64,000 nucleotides of DNA from Methanoculleus horonobensis (GCF_001602375.1 NZ_BCNY01000015.1:372001-436000), one strand, 5' to 3'. Shown: positions 31,383 through 40,567, numbered from the stretch's first letter. A program made the numbers and translations. The notes: generated from the letters alone by a model not told the origin.

Positions 31383-33521
31383 ATGGAGATAGCCGGCCTC
31401 CCCGTCCCGCCGGATCTTGCCCGGCGCTACATCGACGGCGGGATCACGGAACTCTACCCGCCGCAGGCCGCCTGCGTCGAAGCGGGCCTTTTTTCGGGAA
31501 AGAACCTTCTCGTCGCCATCCCCACGGCGAGCGGCAAGACCCTGGTCGCCGAGATGGCGATGCATCACCAGGTGGGGAAGGGCGGTAAGTGCCTCTACAT
31601 CGTTCCTTTGCGGGCGCTCGCGAGCGAGAAGTTCGAGGAGTTCTCCGGAAAGGGTCTCCGCGTCGGGATCGCCACCGGCGACTTCGATCGAAGGGACGAG
31701 TATCTGGGAAGAAACGACATCATCGTCGCGACGAGCGAGAAGGTGGACTCACTCCTGCGGAACCGGACGCCGTGGCTCTCGGAGATCAGCCTGCTCGTCG
31801 TCGACGAGGTTCACCTGATCGACGATCCGTCGAGGGGAGCGACGGTCGAGATGGTGATTGCGAAACTCCGGCACAAGAACCCCGAGATGCAGATCATCGC
31901 TCTCTCGGCGACCATCGGCAACCCCGCCGACCTCGCCGGATGGCTGGACGCCGAACTCGTCGAGAGCGAGTGGCGCCCGGTCGACCTCCGCGAGGGGGTC
32001 TTCTTCGAGGACGGCATCCGGTTTGCCGACAGCACCCGGGAGGTCGAGCGAAAGAGCAAGTACGAGGACCTGGATCTCGTCCTCGATACGGTCGCGGAGG
32101 GCGGCCAGTGCCTGGTCTTCGTCAGTTCCCGCAAAAACGCCGAGGCGTTCGCGAAACGCGCGGCATCCGGCCTGAAACTTGCAAACCCCGCTCTCGCCGG
32201 CTACGCCGATAGGATACGGTCGAGCGCCTCGACCGATATGGGGAAGATCCTCGCCGCCTGCGTCGCGCAGGGGGCGGCATTCCACCACGCGGGGCTCTCG
32301 CGGGAGGAGCGCCAGATCGTCGAAGCCGGATTCCGTGAGGGGCAGATCAAGGCCATCTCCTCTACCCCGACGCTTGCCGCCGGCCTGAACCTCCCCGCCA
32401 GGCGGGTGATCGTCCGCGACTACCTCCGGTTCAACGCCGGGGAGGGGATGGTGCCGATCCCGGTCCGGGAGTACCGGCAGATGGCCGGGCGAGCCGGGCG
32501 ACCGCGGCTCGACCCCTACGGCGAGGCCGTCCTGATCGCGAAGTCCGAGGAGATGGTCGACGAGCTCTTCGACTACTACATCGAGGCGGCGGCAGAAGAT
32601 GTCCGGAGCCGGTGCGCGGACGAGGCAGTCCTCTGCACCCATATCCTCTCGCTCATCGCGACCGGCTTCGCCCGCGAGACGGGCGAGGTGCTCGGGTTCA
32701 TGGACGGGACGTTCTACGCCCACCAGGGCGAGAGCCCGCGTGCGCTGAAACGGGCGGTCGACCGGGTGCTCGAGTTCCTGCGGGAGAGCGAGATGATCAC
32801 CGAGGTGGGGGAGTGGCTCGAGACGACCGAGTACGGGTCGCTCGTCTCCCGGCTCTACATCGATCCCCGGAGCGCCGAGGTGATCGTGAACGCACTGACG
32901 CGCCAGAAGGACTACACCGATATCGGCTTCCTCCACCTCCTCTGCGCGACGCCGGATATGCCGACGCTCTTTGTGCGCAAAAACGATATGTATGCCCTCG
33001 ACCGATTCCTCGCCGACCACCGGGACGAACTCTGGATGGAGATCCCCTGGGACGCGGGCGAGGAGTTCGACCGCAGCCTCAAGACGGCGCTCCTCCTTGC
33101 CGACTGGGCGGACGAGGTGGGCGAAGACGTGATCTGCGAGCGCTACAGTGTCGGGCCGGGCGACGTCTACGGGATGGTGGAGAGCGTGGCCTGGCTGGTT
33201 CACGCGAGCCGGCACCTCGCCGGACTCTTTGCCCCGCACCTCAAGGCCCCGATCGAGGAGATGGAACTCCGGACGAAGCACGGTATCAAGAAGGAACTCC
33301 TGCCGCTCATCAGGATCCGCGGGATCGGCCGGGTCAGAGCCCGCCGGCTCTTCAACAACGGTATCGACTCGATCGAGGCGCTCCGGGAGGCAGGATCCGA
33401 GAAGGTCGGCAAGATCCTCGGGCAGGGAATCGCCACCCAGATCTTCGAGCAGCTCGATGGTGTCCGGGACGAGATCGGGGGTGCCGCCGAGGAGCAGTCG
33501 ACCCTCTTCCGGTTCGGGTGA
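31383..33521 (+). CDS. hel308: Hel308 (Hjm) superfamily 2 DNA helicase
   Basis: A 712-residue protein. Motif I is [14 protein letters not shown] (Walker A about 47-53), motif II is VVDEVHLI, motif III is LSATIGNP, and motif VI is [11 protein letters not shown]. The C-terminal helical ratchet and HhH-like [19 protein letters not shown] segment are present. Hel308 unwinds lagging-strand forks 3'-5' and restarts stalled forks. Cgi121 follows directly (start codon adjacent to the stop). Confidence 0.95.
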   Translation: MEIAGLPVPPDLARRYIDGGITELYPPQAACVEAGLFSGKNLLVAIPTASGKTLVAEMAMHHQVGKGGKCLYIVPLRALASEKFEEFSGKGLRVGIATGDFDRRDEYLGRNDIIVATSEKVDSLLRNRTPWLSEISLLVVDEVHLIDDPSRGATVEMVIAKLRHKNPEMQIIALSATIGNPADLAGWLDAELVESEWRPVDLREGVFFEDGIRFADSTREVERKSKYEDLDLVLDTVAEGGQCLVFVSSRKNAEAFAKRAASGLKLANPALAGYADRIRSSASTDMGKILAACVAQGAAFHHAGLSREERQIVEAGFREGQIKAISSTPTLAAGLNLPARRVIVRDYLRFNAGEGMVPIPVREYRQMAGRAGRPRLDPYGEAVLIAKSEEMVDELFDYYIEAAAEDVRSRCADEAVLCTHILSLIATGFARETGEVLGFMDGTFYAHQGESPRALKRAVDRVLEFLRESEMITEVGEWLETTEYGSLVSRLYIDPRSAEVIVNALTRQKDYTDIGFLHLLCATPDMPTLFVRKNDMYALDRFLADHRDELWMEIPWDAGEEFDRSLKTALLLADWADEVGEDVICERYSVGPGDVYGMVESVAWLVHASRHLAGLFAPHLKAPIEEMELRTKHGIKKELLPLIRIRGIGRVRARRLFNNGIDSIEALREAGSEKVGKILGQGIATQIFEQLDGVRDEIGGAAEEQSTLFRFG

Positions 33522-34049
33522 ATGAATATGACAGAGATACCCTGCGATATCTACCGGGCGGCTTTCACGGTCGATGACAACGCCGCTTTCCTCACAGAGA
33601 TCCGAACGATCGCCGACGAGTTTGAGACCCACATCATCCTCTTCGACGCCGACCGCCTGACCGGACGGGATCACGTCGAGGCGGCGCTCCGGCACGCCCG
33701 GAGGTCCTGGGCCGGCGGTGAAGCGATCGCGAACTCACTTGAGATGGAGGCCCTCCTCTACGCTGCGGGAACCCGGCAGTGCCAGGTGGCCTCGTCGTTC
33801 GGGATTCACCCGGGCGAGAACCGGTCGTTTGTCGCCGTCTGCCCGCCGGCGCCCGGCGTCCGGGACCAGCTGGCGGGTCTCGTGAGGATCGTCAGCGATG
33901 AAGAGGATGGGGAAGAGATCGATCCCGCAAAAAGGGCGCGTCTTGCCGACCTCTTCTCGATCACCCCCGAGGAGGTTGCCGTGGTCGGCGAGGAGCGGTT
34001 CCGCGAACTCGTCCTCGAGCGGGTGGCGCTCCTCGACGTCTACCGCTGA
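33522..34049 (+). CDS. cgi121: KEOPS complex subunit Cgi121
   Basis: A 175-residue protein with HIILFDADRLTGRDHVEAALRHA, SLEMEALLYAAGTRQC and FGIHPGENRSFVAV, matching Cgi121/TPRKB. It is a regulatory subunit of KEOPS, which makes N6-threonylcarbamoyl-adenosine on tRNA; Cgi121 recruits the tRNA 3' end. It follows hel308 with no gap; ATG 33528 is an alternative start. Its last 10 bp overlap the convergent moaB-like gene. Confidence 0.9.
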   Translation: MNMTEIPCDIYRAAFTVDDNAAFLTEIRTIADEFETHIILFDADRLTGRDHVEAALRHARRSWAGGEAIANSLEMEALLYAAGTRQCQVASSFGIHPGENRSFVAVCPPAPGVRDQLAGLVRIVSDEEDGEEIDPAKRARLADLFSITPEEVAVVGEERFRELVLERVALLDVYR

Positions 34050-34537
34050 CCGGCCCCGGCGTGGCTGAGGATGTGCCGGATCTCGGGGATGATGATCTCT
34101 TTTGCGGCCAGGGTGACCGCCTTCGTCGAGCCCGGGATACAGAAGACCGCCCGGCCGCCGACGACCCCGGCGATCGCCCGCGAGAGGATCGCGGACGTCC
34201 CGATCTCGTCGTAGCTCTTCAGCCGAAAGAGTTCCCCGAACCCGTCGATCGTCTTTTCAAGGAGCGGTGCGACTGCTTCGATGGTCACGTCGTCGGCAGT
34301 GAGCCCGGTGCCCCCGGTAACGATGACGCAGTTTGCACGCGAAAGCGCTGTGCGAACCTCGGAGCGGATCCGCTCCTGGTCGTCGGGGATGACGCCATAA
34401 TGGGTCACCTCGATCTCCGCGGCCGAGAGGAGGTCGATGAGCGTCTTTCCGCTGGTGTCGGTCTCGGGTTTCCGAGTCGAGGAGACGGTGATGACGGCAC
34501 CGGTTACGGTGAGCGGTTTAAGATGACTGCTGTCCAT
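34040..34537 (-). CDS. moaB: Molybdenum cofactor biosynthesis protein MoaB/MogA family
   Basis: A 165-residue protein: AVITVSSTRKPETDTSGKTLIDLL, VIVTGGTGLTADDVTIEAVAPLLEK, GFGELFR, and IPGSTKAVTLAAKEIIIPE. These are the molybdopterin-binding motifs (GGTG, PGxP-like PGST). It adenylates molybdopterin. Methanogens need this for the Mo/W-bis(molybdopterin guanine dinucleotide) of formyl-methanofuran and formate dehydrogenases. It is transcribed away from the origin region. Confidence 0.93.
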   Translation of the reverse strand: MDSSHLKPLTVTGAVITVSSTRKPETDTSGKTLIDLLSAAEIEVTHYGVIPDDQERIRSEVRTALSRANCVIVTGGTGLTADDVTIEAVAPLLEKTIDGFGELFRLKSYDEIGTSAILSRAIAGVVGGRAVFCIPGSTKAVTLAAKEIIIPEIRHILSHAGAGQR

Positions 34538-34608
34538 AGGATCTTCCAGTACCCCTGTACCATGTATTTTACTTCATTCTATCTCCTGTTTTCAAGAGTT
34601 CGATCCCC

Positions 34609-34631
34609 GACCCCTTTGTTTCCCATGGAGA
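34609..34631 (-). promoter_or_regulatory. ORB-like origin recognition box (left, inverted)
   Basis: Read on the minus strand the site is CTCCATGGGAAACAAAGGGG followed by TC and a G-string (GGGG) three bases on. It matches the archaeal ORB core TCCA-TGGAAAC-AAGGGG with one change. Orientation is opposite to the two right-hand boxes, as in flanked origins. Confidence 0.75.
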
Positions 34632-34811
34632 AATGAAGGGCGCTGCAGGCCAGGAGACGGAGAGGACAGAGAGGATGGGAGCTGGAATACAGGATTTCCG
34701 AAGAGGATCAGAACCGGAACACAGGATTTCCAGAGAGGAAATCCGTTTATCAGGAAGATTCGATGAGATCGCTCTCAGAGGACAGGTGGGCAGGATGGAT
34801 CGAGGTGAACC

Positions 34812-35145
34812 GGATCAGGGCGAAACCAGGTGAGTCGGATCAGAGCGAAACCGGGTGAATCGGGTCAGGATGGAACGTACCAGGACAGGATTCGAGAGAG
34901 ATGAAGATGAGATAAGTCGGATCAGGGCGAAACCAGGCGAATCAGGGCAGATGAAACGTAATTGGACGGGAGTTGAGAGAGATGAAGGTGAGATGAGCCG
35001 GATCAGGGCGAAACCGGGTGAATCAGGTCAGATGAAACGTACCAGGACGGGATTCGAGAGAGATGAAACGTACCAGGACGGGATTCGAGAGAGATGAAAC
35101 GTACCAGGACGGGATTCGAGAGAGATGAAACGTACCAGGACGGAT
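34812..35145. repeat. Origin-internal tandem repeats (about 81 bp and 31 bp units)
   Basis: An imperfect 81-82 bp unit beginning GGATCAGGGCGAAACC recurs at 34837, 34919 and 35000, with an extra partial start at 34812. It runs into a nearly exact 31-bp unit starting ACCAGGACGGGATTCGAGAG at 35041, 35072, 35103 and (partial) 35134. The two are nested: the 31-bp unit is part of the longer one. Purine-rich on the plus strand. Open frames through it are low-complexity and unsupported. Confidence 0.9.
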
Positions 35146-35556
35146 CTGGAGGGAGAAGAACCGGGATGGGACGAGGGGAAGCTGGGATGGATGAGGTGAG
35201 GTGACATGGATTGGAACAGTGATCGGGCAGAAATATGACTGGATCTCTGGCCAGCTGACCCGTTCCAGGGCTTCTGTTCTCATGTTCCAGAACTTTCTCT
35301 TCTCGTTATGCTCCTACTACGTATTTTCCATTAAACTGCTTATTACCGGTTATTTCAAAAATAATTGTTTCTTGACCCTTATTTCCGGTTTTTCCCTGCT
35401 TTTAGCCTTTTATTTCCCGTTTAATCCCTTAAAATCAGCTTTTAATCCGTTTTATCCCTTTTTCCCTGTTTTTTGTTTCTTTGTTACTATACGATATATC
35501 TTTATATCTTAAGTTTCAGAGGTACACATGACTATCGTCATCAGTTTTTGAGTGAG

Positions 35557-35575
35557 CGATACACCCGGTGTATCG
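35557..35575. promoter_or_regulatory. Palindrome beside the middle ORB
   Basis: Perfect arms CGATACAC (35557-35564) and GTGTATCG (35568-35575) around CCG lie 8 bp before the ORB at 35583. The right arm continues into TATCGTCATCAG, which is a direct repeat of the same 12 bases at 35533-35544. It may be an additional binding site within the origin or a regulatory site. Confidence 0.55.
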
Positions 35576-35582
35576 TCATCAG

Positions 35583-35605
35583 GTTCCACTCGAAACAAAG
35601 GGGTC
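35583..35605 (+). promoter_or_regulatory. ORB-like origin recognition box (middle)
   Basis: GTTCCACTCGAAACAAAGGG plus GTC, followed by GGGG at 35606-35609. It matches the ORB core with one change (TCGAAAC for TGGAAAC). It lies just right of the AT-rich tract. Confidence 0.8.
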
Positions 35606-35699
35606 GGGGTGATCCCCATCAACTCCCCCGATCCCTCTCCCCTGGACTTCCCTCAACCTGACCGGTTCATCGGGATCTCCCGGCGATACAGCCTCCGGA

Positions 35700-35722
35700 G
35701 TTCCACTGGAAACGAAGGGGTT
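35700..35722 (+). promoter_or_regulatory. ORB-like origin recognition box (right, best match)
   Basis: GTTCCACTGGAAACGAAGGG plus GTT is an essentially perfect ORB core (TTCCACTGGAAAC followed by GAAGGGGT). It lies 99 bp upstream of the orc1/cdc6 ATG, so Orc1 bound here could also autoregulate its gene. Confidence 0.88.
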
Positions 35723-35798
35723 ATCTGTCCCTAAAACGATCATATTAAGAGACCTCGACGCGAAAATTTCGTGTCCTGCCTCCCTCCCCGGTGACATC

Positions 35799-37082
35799 AT
35801 GTCGGACGATAAAACGAGCCCAATGGGATTATTTAAAAAATACCTGACCAATAGACGTATATTCAAGAATAGGGAAGTCCTCCGGCACAACTATCGTCCC
35901 CAGATCCTTCCTCACCGGAAGCCCCAGATCGACGAACTTGCCTCTATTCTCGCACCCGCTCTCACAAACGAGACTCCCTCAAACATCCTCATCTACGGCA
36001 AGACGGGAACCGGGAAGACGGCGTCTGTCCGGTACGTGGGAACGGAACTCGAGAACGCAAGCGCCCTCGCCGGGACGAAGTGCACGATCGTTCACCTCAA
36101 CTGCGAAGTGATCGACACCCAGTACCGGGTTCTCGCCCAGATCGCGAACGGTCTCGACAACGCCGACGAGCACCCGAGCGACAGCACGAGGAACCACATC
36201 CCCATGACCGGGTGGCCGACCGATCAGGTCTACATGGAGCTCAAGAACCAGCTCGAGAGCAACGGCGGGGTCATGGTCATCATCCTCGACGAGATCGACA
36301 AACTCGTGAAGAAGAGCGGCGACGACACCCTCTACAACCTCACCCGGATCAACTCCGACCTCAAGTTCGCAAAGGTGAGCATCATCGGGATCTCGAACGA
36401 TCTCCGGTTCACCGACTTCCTGGATCCCCGTGTCCTCTCTTCGCTCTCTGAAGAGGAGATCGTCTTCCCCCCTTATAACGCCCCGCAGCTCTGCGACATC
36501 CTCCAGCAGAGAGCAGAGATGGCGTTCGTCGACGGCGCGCTCGACGAGACGGTCATCCCGCTCTGTGCGGCGCTCGCGGCCCAGGAGCACGGCGACGCAC
36601 GGCGGGCGCTCGACCTGTTCCGGGTATCGGGCGAACTCGCGGACCGCGAGAACGCCGCGGGTGTGACCGAGAAGCACGTCCGGATGGCTCAGGAGAAGAT
36701 CGAGACCGACAGCATGGTCGAGTGCATCTCCACCCTCCCGACCCAGAGCAAGGCGGTCCTCTACGCGATGCTGATTCTCGAGCAGATGGGCAAGAGGATC
36801 TTCACGAGCGGCGAGGTCACGGTGGTCTACCGCGAGATCGCCCGGATCATCGACCTCGACGTCCTGACGCACCGCCGGATCACCGACCTCATCTCCGAAC
36901 TCAACATGCTCGGCGTCATCAACACCCGGGTCATCTCGCGGGGCCGCTACGGCCGGACGAAGGAGATGTGGTTCGACGCAACGACGAGCAAGATCGAGGA
37001 GGTCGTCACGCGCGATCCGAGGCTCGACGACGCGAGGCTCAAGAAACTCGACATCAACCGACTGAGAGCAATGTTCAGGTGA
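35799..37082 (+). CDS. orc1: Orc1/Cdc6 replication initiator
   Basis: A 427-residue AAA+ protein. Walker A is YGKTGTGKT (about 66-74), Walker B is VIILDEIDKL, sensor 1 is IIGISND, sensor 2 is HGDARRALDLF. The C-terminal winged helix (about 320-427) includes SGEVTVVYREIARIIDLD and the beta-wing RYGRTKEMWFD. It binds ORB elements and loads MCM. It sits next to an ORB-flanked AT-rich region, the usual place for an archaeal initiator. The ATG follows a GGTGACATC Shine-Dalgarno-like sequence. Confidence 0.96.
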   Translation: MSDDKTSPMGLFKKYLTNRRIFKNREVLRHNYRPQILPHRKPQIDELASILAPALTNETPSNILIYGKTGTGKTASVRYVGTELENASALAGTKCTIVHLNCEVIDTQYRVLAQIANGLDNADEHPSDSTRNHIPMTGWPTDQVYMELKNQLESNGGVMVIILDEIDKLVKKSGDDTLYNLTRINSDLKFAKVSIIGISNDLRFTDFLDPRVLSSLSEEEIVFPPYNAPQLCDILQQRAEMAFVDGALDETVIPLCAALAAQEHGDARRALDLFRVSGELADRENAAGVTEKHVRMAQEKIETDSMVECISTLPTQSKAVLYAMLILEQMGKRIFTSGEVTVVYREIARIIDLDVLTHRRITDLISELNMLGVINTRVISRGRYGRTKEMWFDATTSKIEEVVTRDPRLDDARLKKLDINRLRAMFR

Positions 37083-37086
37083 AGTT

Positions 37087-37578
37087 ATGGACGAAAAGGA
37101 TCGTATCCTCCTCCATCTCCTGGAGGAGAACTGCCGCACCCCGACAGAAGAACTTGCGGTGCTGGCCGAGATGAGCGAAGAGGACGTAAGAGACCGAATC
37201 GGCCGGCTGGAAACTTCAGGCGCCATCCGTCGCTACGGGGCGGTCGTCGACTGGGAGGGGGCCGGCGACGGAAACGTCGTCGCGGTGCTCGAACTCAAAG
37301 TCTCGCCCGAGCGGGACTTCGGCTACGACCGGATCGCCGAGCGGATCACCCGGTTCCCGCAGGTCCGGTCGCTCCGCCTGATGACCGGCGCGTACGACCT
37401 TCAGCTCCTGGTCACCGGGCCGAGCATGCACGAGATCGCGCGGTTCGTCTCCGAACAGATCGCCCCGATGGACAGGATCCGGGAGACGGCGACGCACATC
37501 ATCATGAAGACCTACAAGGAGAACGGCACCACCTTCGCCGAGCGCGAAGAGGTCGAGCGGCTCCCCTACTCGTTCTGA
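37087..37578 (+). CDS. Lrp/AsnC-family transcriptional regulator
   Basis: A 163-residue protein. An N-terminal HTH (DEKDRILLHLLEENCRTPTEELAVLAEMSEEDVRDRIGRLETSGAI) is followed by a RAM-like ligand/oligomerisation domain with LMTGAYDLQLLVTGPSM. Feast/famine regulators of this kind respond to amino acids. It is 4 bp downstream of orc1 and 1 bp upstream of an aminotransferase gene, so it may regulate that enzyme. Confidence 0.9.
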   Translation: MDEKDRILLHLLEENCRTPTEELAVLAEMSEEDVRDRIGRLETSGAIRRYGAVVDWEGAGDGNVVAVLELKVSPERDFGYDRIAERITRFPQVRSLRLMTGAYDLQLLVTGPSMHEIARFVSEQIAPMDRIRETATHIIMKTYKENGTTFAEREEVERLPYSF

Positions 37579-37579
37579 G

Positions 37580-38749
37580 GTGAGACGTTTGAGGGATTTC
37601 GTCTCGAAACGGGCCCGCGCCATACCACCCTCGGGTATCCGGAAGTTCTTCGATCTCGCCCAGACGATGGAAGATGTCATATCCCTGGGCGTCGGGGAAC
37701 CGGACTTCGTGACTCCCTGGTGCGTCTGCGAGGCGTCCATCTACTCCATCGAGCAGGGATCGACCGCCTACACCTCGAACAAGGGGACGCCGCAGCTCCG
37801 GGACGCCATCAGCCGCTACCTCGATACCCGGTTCTCCACCCGGTACGATCCCGAGGCGGAGATCATCGTCACCTGCGGCGTCTCGGAGGCGGCTGATATC
37901 GCCATCCGGGCCGTCGCCGACCCCGGTGACGATATCCTGGTCGCCGAACCCTGCTACGTCTCCTACAGCCCCTGTGTCTCCCTTGCCGGAGGAACCCCGG
38001 TGCCCGTCCTCTGCCGGGCGGAGGACGAGTTCCGGCTGACGGGCGACGCGCTTGCGGAGAGCATCACCCCGCGGACGAAGGCGCTGATTGCAAACTTCCC
38101 GAACAACCCCACCGGCGGGGTGATGGAGGAGGCGGACTGGCACGCGATCGCCGATCTCCTCGTCGACCATGACCTCCTCCTCATCAGCGACGAGGTCTAC
38201 GCCGAGCTCACCTACGACGGCGACCACTTCTCCCCGGCAAGGATCCCGGAACTTCGCGACCGGACGATCACCTTGAACGGGTTCTCGAAGGCCTTTGCCA
38301 TGACCGGGTGGCGGATCGGCTACCTCTGCGCCCCGCCCGAGATCACCGCGGCGGCGTTGAAGATTCACCAGTACGTCGCGCTCTGCGCTCCCGTCATGGG
38401 GCAGATCGCGGCATACGAGGCACTCCGAAACGGGGAGGCCGAGAAGGATGCGATGGTCAGGGAGTACCGTCTCCGGCGCAACCTCTTCGTCGACGGGCTG
38501 AACAAGCTCGGTCTTGCCTGCCACGTCCCGAAGGGTGCGTTCTATGCCTTCCCGTCGGTGGAGAGCACCGGGATGACCGATGTCGAGTTCGCGGAGGGGC
38601 TCCTCCGGGAGCAGCACGTCGCGGTGGTTCCGGGGAGCGCTCTCGGCCCCTCCGGCGCCGGGCACGTGCGGTGCGCCTACGCCGTCTCGCGCGACGATCT
38701 CAAGGAGGCGCTCTCCCGGATGGGAGCCTTCCTGGAATCGTTAAAATAA
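37580..38749 (+). CDS. Class I/II pyridoxal-phosphate aminotransferase
   Basis: About 389 residues. SLGVGEPDF at the start, NFPNNPTGGVM, ISDEVYAELTYDG and the PLP-lysine region LNGFSKAFAMTGWRIGY are those of fold-type I aspartate-type aminotransferases. The substrate (aromatic, alanine or aspartate) cannot be decided. The gene follows an Lrp-type regulator. GTG 37580 is the longest start; TTG 37589 has GAGGTGA (37577-37583) in better spacing and may be used. Confidence 0.9.
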   Translation: MRRLRDFVSKRARAIPPSGIRKFFDLAQTMEDVISLGVGEPDFVTPWCVCEASIYSIEQGSTAYTSNKGTPQLRDAISRYLDTRFSTRYDPEAEIIVTCGVSEAADIAIRAVADPGDDILVAEPCYVSYSPCVSLAGGTPVPVLCRAEDEFRLTGDALAESITPRTKALIANFPNNPTGGVMEEADWHAIADLLVDHDLLLISDEVYAELTYDGDHFSPARIPELRDRTITLNGFSKAFAMTGWRIGYLCAPPEITAAALKIHQYVALCAPVMGQIAAYEALRNGEAEKDAMVREYRLRRNLFVDGLNKLGLACHVPKGAFYAFPSVESTGMTDVEFAEGLLREQHVAVVPGSALGPSGAGHVRCAYAVSRDDLKEALSRMGAFLESLK

Positions 38750-39372
38750 AAATACCTCCATAAATATCTTCAAACGGAAATCGAAACTCTTTTATGAGAG
38801 ATCCCTGCCCGGGCAACCGATAGTTTGGTGTCCGACAGAGGAATGACGGGTGGAGAACCCCATTACTTCCACTGGAGATGTGGATTTATTCGGGGATTTT
38901 GGCCGGTCGGGATCGCGTCGCGCCTGTATCGGTCATACATACTCTATCCTCAAAACCCTGACCGGATCTTCGGGTTCACACCCGTGCTCCGGTGGAACGA
39001 TCTGGCTACAGATCGGCATCCCGCTCCGGAGGAAAAACCCGGTGTGTCAGCCGGTAATGCTTCTAGGACGGAAATTCCACTGGAAACAAAGGGGTCAAGA
39101 TCCCGACGGTGATCGTACCGGGGGTGACCCGCAGGAGTCCGGGTTGATCTACACCTTCCGCTGTCGCCGGAAATAGGAGGATAGGCGAATATCGGGGTGC
39201 GGCGCCCTGCCCGGCGGGGATGTCTCCTGCGCCTCTTCCCGGGCGCGGAACGGTGGAGCGGGGGATGCAGGTGTTGCTGAAACCCGGTTGCCTTTATACG
39301 GGGTGGCCGTTCTCCCGGTATCACATTGTAACGTTTATCAGGATGTATCGCTCCATCCTACTTGATAGAACA
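38750..39372. other. Intergenic region upstream of purA containing an ORB-like box
   Basis: No supported protein gene. The notable element is the ORB-like box at 39074-39096. Two degenerate relatives may exist at 38871-38880 (TTCCACTGGA) and 38991-38999 (CCGGTGGAA). The last 60 bp before purA hold AT-rich sequence (CACATTGTAACGTTTATCAGG) that is likely the purA promoter. Confidence 0.55.
39074..39096 (+). promoter_or_regulatory. ORB-like box upstream of purA
   Basis: ATTCCACTGGAAACAAAGGG plus GTC is a full match to the ORB core, about 3.4 kb from the best box at the origin and beyond the orc1-aminotransferase genes. It may belong to an extended origin or act as a reservoir site for Orc1. Confidence 0.8.
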
Positions 39373-40383
39373 ATGAGTTGTACTATTATCGTCGGCGGGT
39401 TCTTTGGTGACGAGGGAAAAGGAAAGATCGTGGCCCATATCGCTCACCAGGACAGACCATCCATCATCTCCCGGGGCGGCGTCGGCCCGAACGCTGGGCA
39501 TACCGTCCTCATTGGAGAGAAGGAATACGGGGTTCGGATGGTTCCCTCAGGGTTCGTCTACCCGGAAGCGCGCCTCATGATCGGGAGCGGCGTGCTCGTC
39601 GATCCTCGTGTCTTTCTGCGGGAAGTCGACCTGGTCGGCGTCCGGGACAGGATCTTTGTTGATGGACGGTGCGGTGTCATCGAAGAGGATCACATCGCGC
39701 GGGACAAGGGAAGCGATCACCTCAGCAAGAAGATCGGGAGCACCGGAACCGGGTGCGGCCCGGCAAACGCGGATCGTGTTCTCCGGACGTCGCGGCAGGC
39801 GAAGGACGTCCCGGAGCTCGCGGGTTTCATCACCGACGTGGCCGAGGACGTCAACTCTGCTCTCGATAACGACGAGGTGGTTCTCCTCGAAGGAACCCAG
39901 GGTTTCGGGATCTCGCTCTACTTCGGAACCTACCCGTTCGTGACGAGCAAGGATACCTCCGCCTCGCAGATCGCCGCCGACAACGGCGTCGGTCCGACCA
40001 GGGTCGACGACGTCATCGTCGTCTTCAAGGCCTACCCGACCCGGGTCGGCGAAGGCCCCTTCTCCACCGAGATGTCGTCGGCGCGGTCGCACGAGCTCGG
40101 GATCGAGGAGTTCGGCACCGTCACCCATCGCCAGCGCCGCATCGGCACCTGGGACGGGAAGATGGCGCGCTACTCGGCGATGATCAACGGCTGCACCCAG
40201 GCGGCGATCACCGGTATCGACCGGATCGACCCGGCCTGTTTCGGCGCGACGGAGTACGATCAGCTGACGAAGGCGGCACGGGACTTCATCGCGCAGGCCG
40301 AAAAAGACATCGGCAAACCCGTCACCCTGATCTCGACGGGTCCCGAGATGTCCCAGATCATCGATCTTCGGAGCGAACTATGA
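39373..40383 (+). CDS. purA: Adenylosuccinate synthetase
   Basis: A 336-residue protein from ATG 39373. GTP-binding GDEGKGKIVAHIA and the IMP-binding region RGGVGPNAGHTV are clear, followed by STGTGCGPANADRV. It converts IMP and aspartate to adenylosuccinate using GTP. It is about 90 residues shorter than bacterial PurA, as in other short archaeal forms. Its stop overlaps the start of the Trm112-like gene by 4 bp. Confidence 0.95.
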   Translation: MSCTIIVGGFFGDEGKGKIVAHIAHQDRPSIISRGGVGPNAGHTVLIGEKEYGVRMVPSGFVYPEARLMIGSGVLVDPRVFLREVDLVGVRDRIFVDGRCGVIEEDHIARDKGSDHLSKKIGSTGTGCGPANADRVLRTSRQAKDVPELAGFITDVAEDVNSALDNDEVVLLEGTQGFGISLYFGTYPFVTSKDTSASQIAADNGVGPTRVDDVIVVFKAYPTRVGEGPFSTEMSSARSHELGIEEFGTVTHRQRRIGTWDGKMARYSAMINGCTQAAITGIDRIDPACFGATEYDQLTKAARDFIAQAEKDIGKPVTLISTGPEMSQIIDLRSEL

Positions 40384-40565
40384 GAAAGAACCTGATGGAG
40401 ATACTCTGCTGTCCGGTCTGCAAGGGGGAACTCGAACTGACCGTGACCGAAGAGAGCGGTGAGGAGGTGCTGGAGGGGACTCTCCGGTGCGCGGCGTGCA
40501 GCGTCGACTACCCCATCAGCGAGGGCATCCCGAACCTCCTCCCGGAGACCGCCTGCGAGGACTGA
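40380..40565 (+). CDS. Trm112-like zinc-ribbon protein
   Basis: A 61-residue protein: MRKNLMEILCCPVCKGELEL, then LRCAACSVDYPISEGIPNLLPE. The two CxxC pairs and the Y-P-I-x-x-G-I-P-x-L-L-P tail match Trm112/YcaR proteins. Archaeal Trm112 activates several tRNA/rRNA/protein methyltransferases. It is coupled to purA by a 4-bp overlap. Confidence 0.88.
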   Translation: MRKNLMEILCCPVCKGELELTVTEESGEEVLEGTLRCAACSVDYPISEGIPNLLPETACED

Positions 40566-40567
40566 TT

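Larger units (their letters stand above)
34609..35722. other. Putative chromosomal replication origin upstream of orc1/cdc6
   Basis: The segment has the layout of archaeal origins: one ORB-like box on the minus strand (34609-34631) and two on the plus strand (35583-35605, 35700-35722) in inverted orientation around a region of tandem repeats and a strongly AT-rich tract (about 35290-35515), in an otherwise GC-rich sequence. The orc1/cdc6 gene starts 77 bp to the right. The AT-rich tract is the candidate DNA unwinding element. No supported protein gene lies inside. Confidence 0.85.

Noticed and set aside
34633-35097. Two short Arg/Glu-rich plus-strand open frames
   Set aside because: They are made of the tandem repeats and have no ribosome binding site or family similarity.
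35041-35145. CRISPR-like 31-bp repeats
   Set aside because: Repeats are contiguous, without spacers, and are part of a longer nested repeat.
35201-35512. 103-residue hydrophobic protein in the AT-rich tract
   Set aside because: T-rich DNA gives Phe/Leu-rich translation automatically; the tract fits an unwinding element and codon use is unlike all neighbours.
38825-39176. Overlapping short plus-strand open frames before purA
   Set aside because: They cross the ORB-like box, lack ribosome binding sites and have random-looking sequence.
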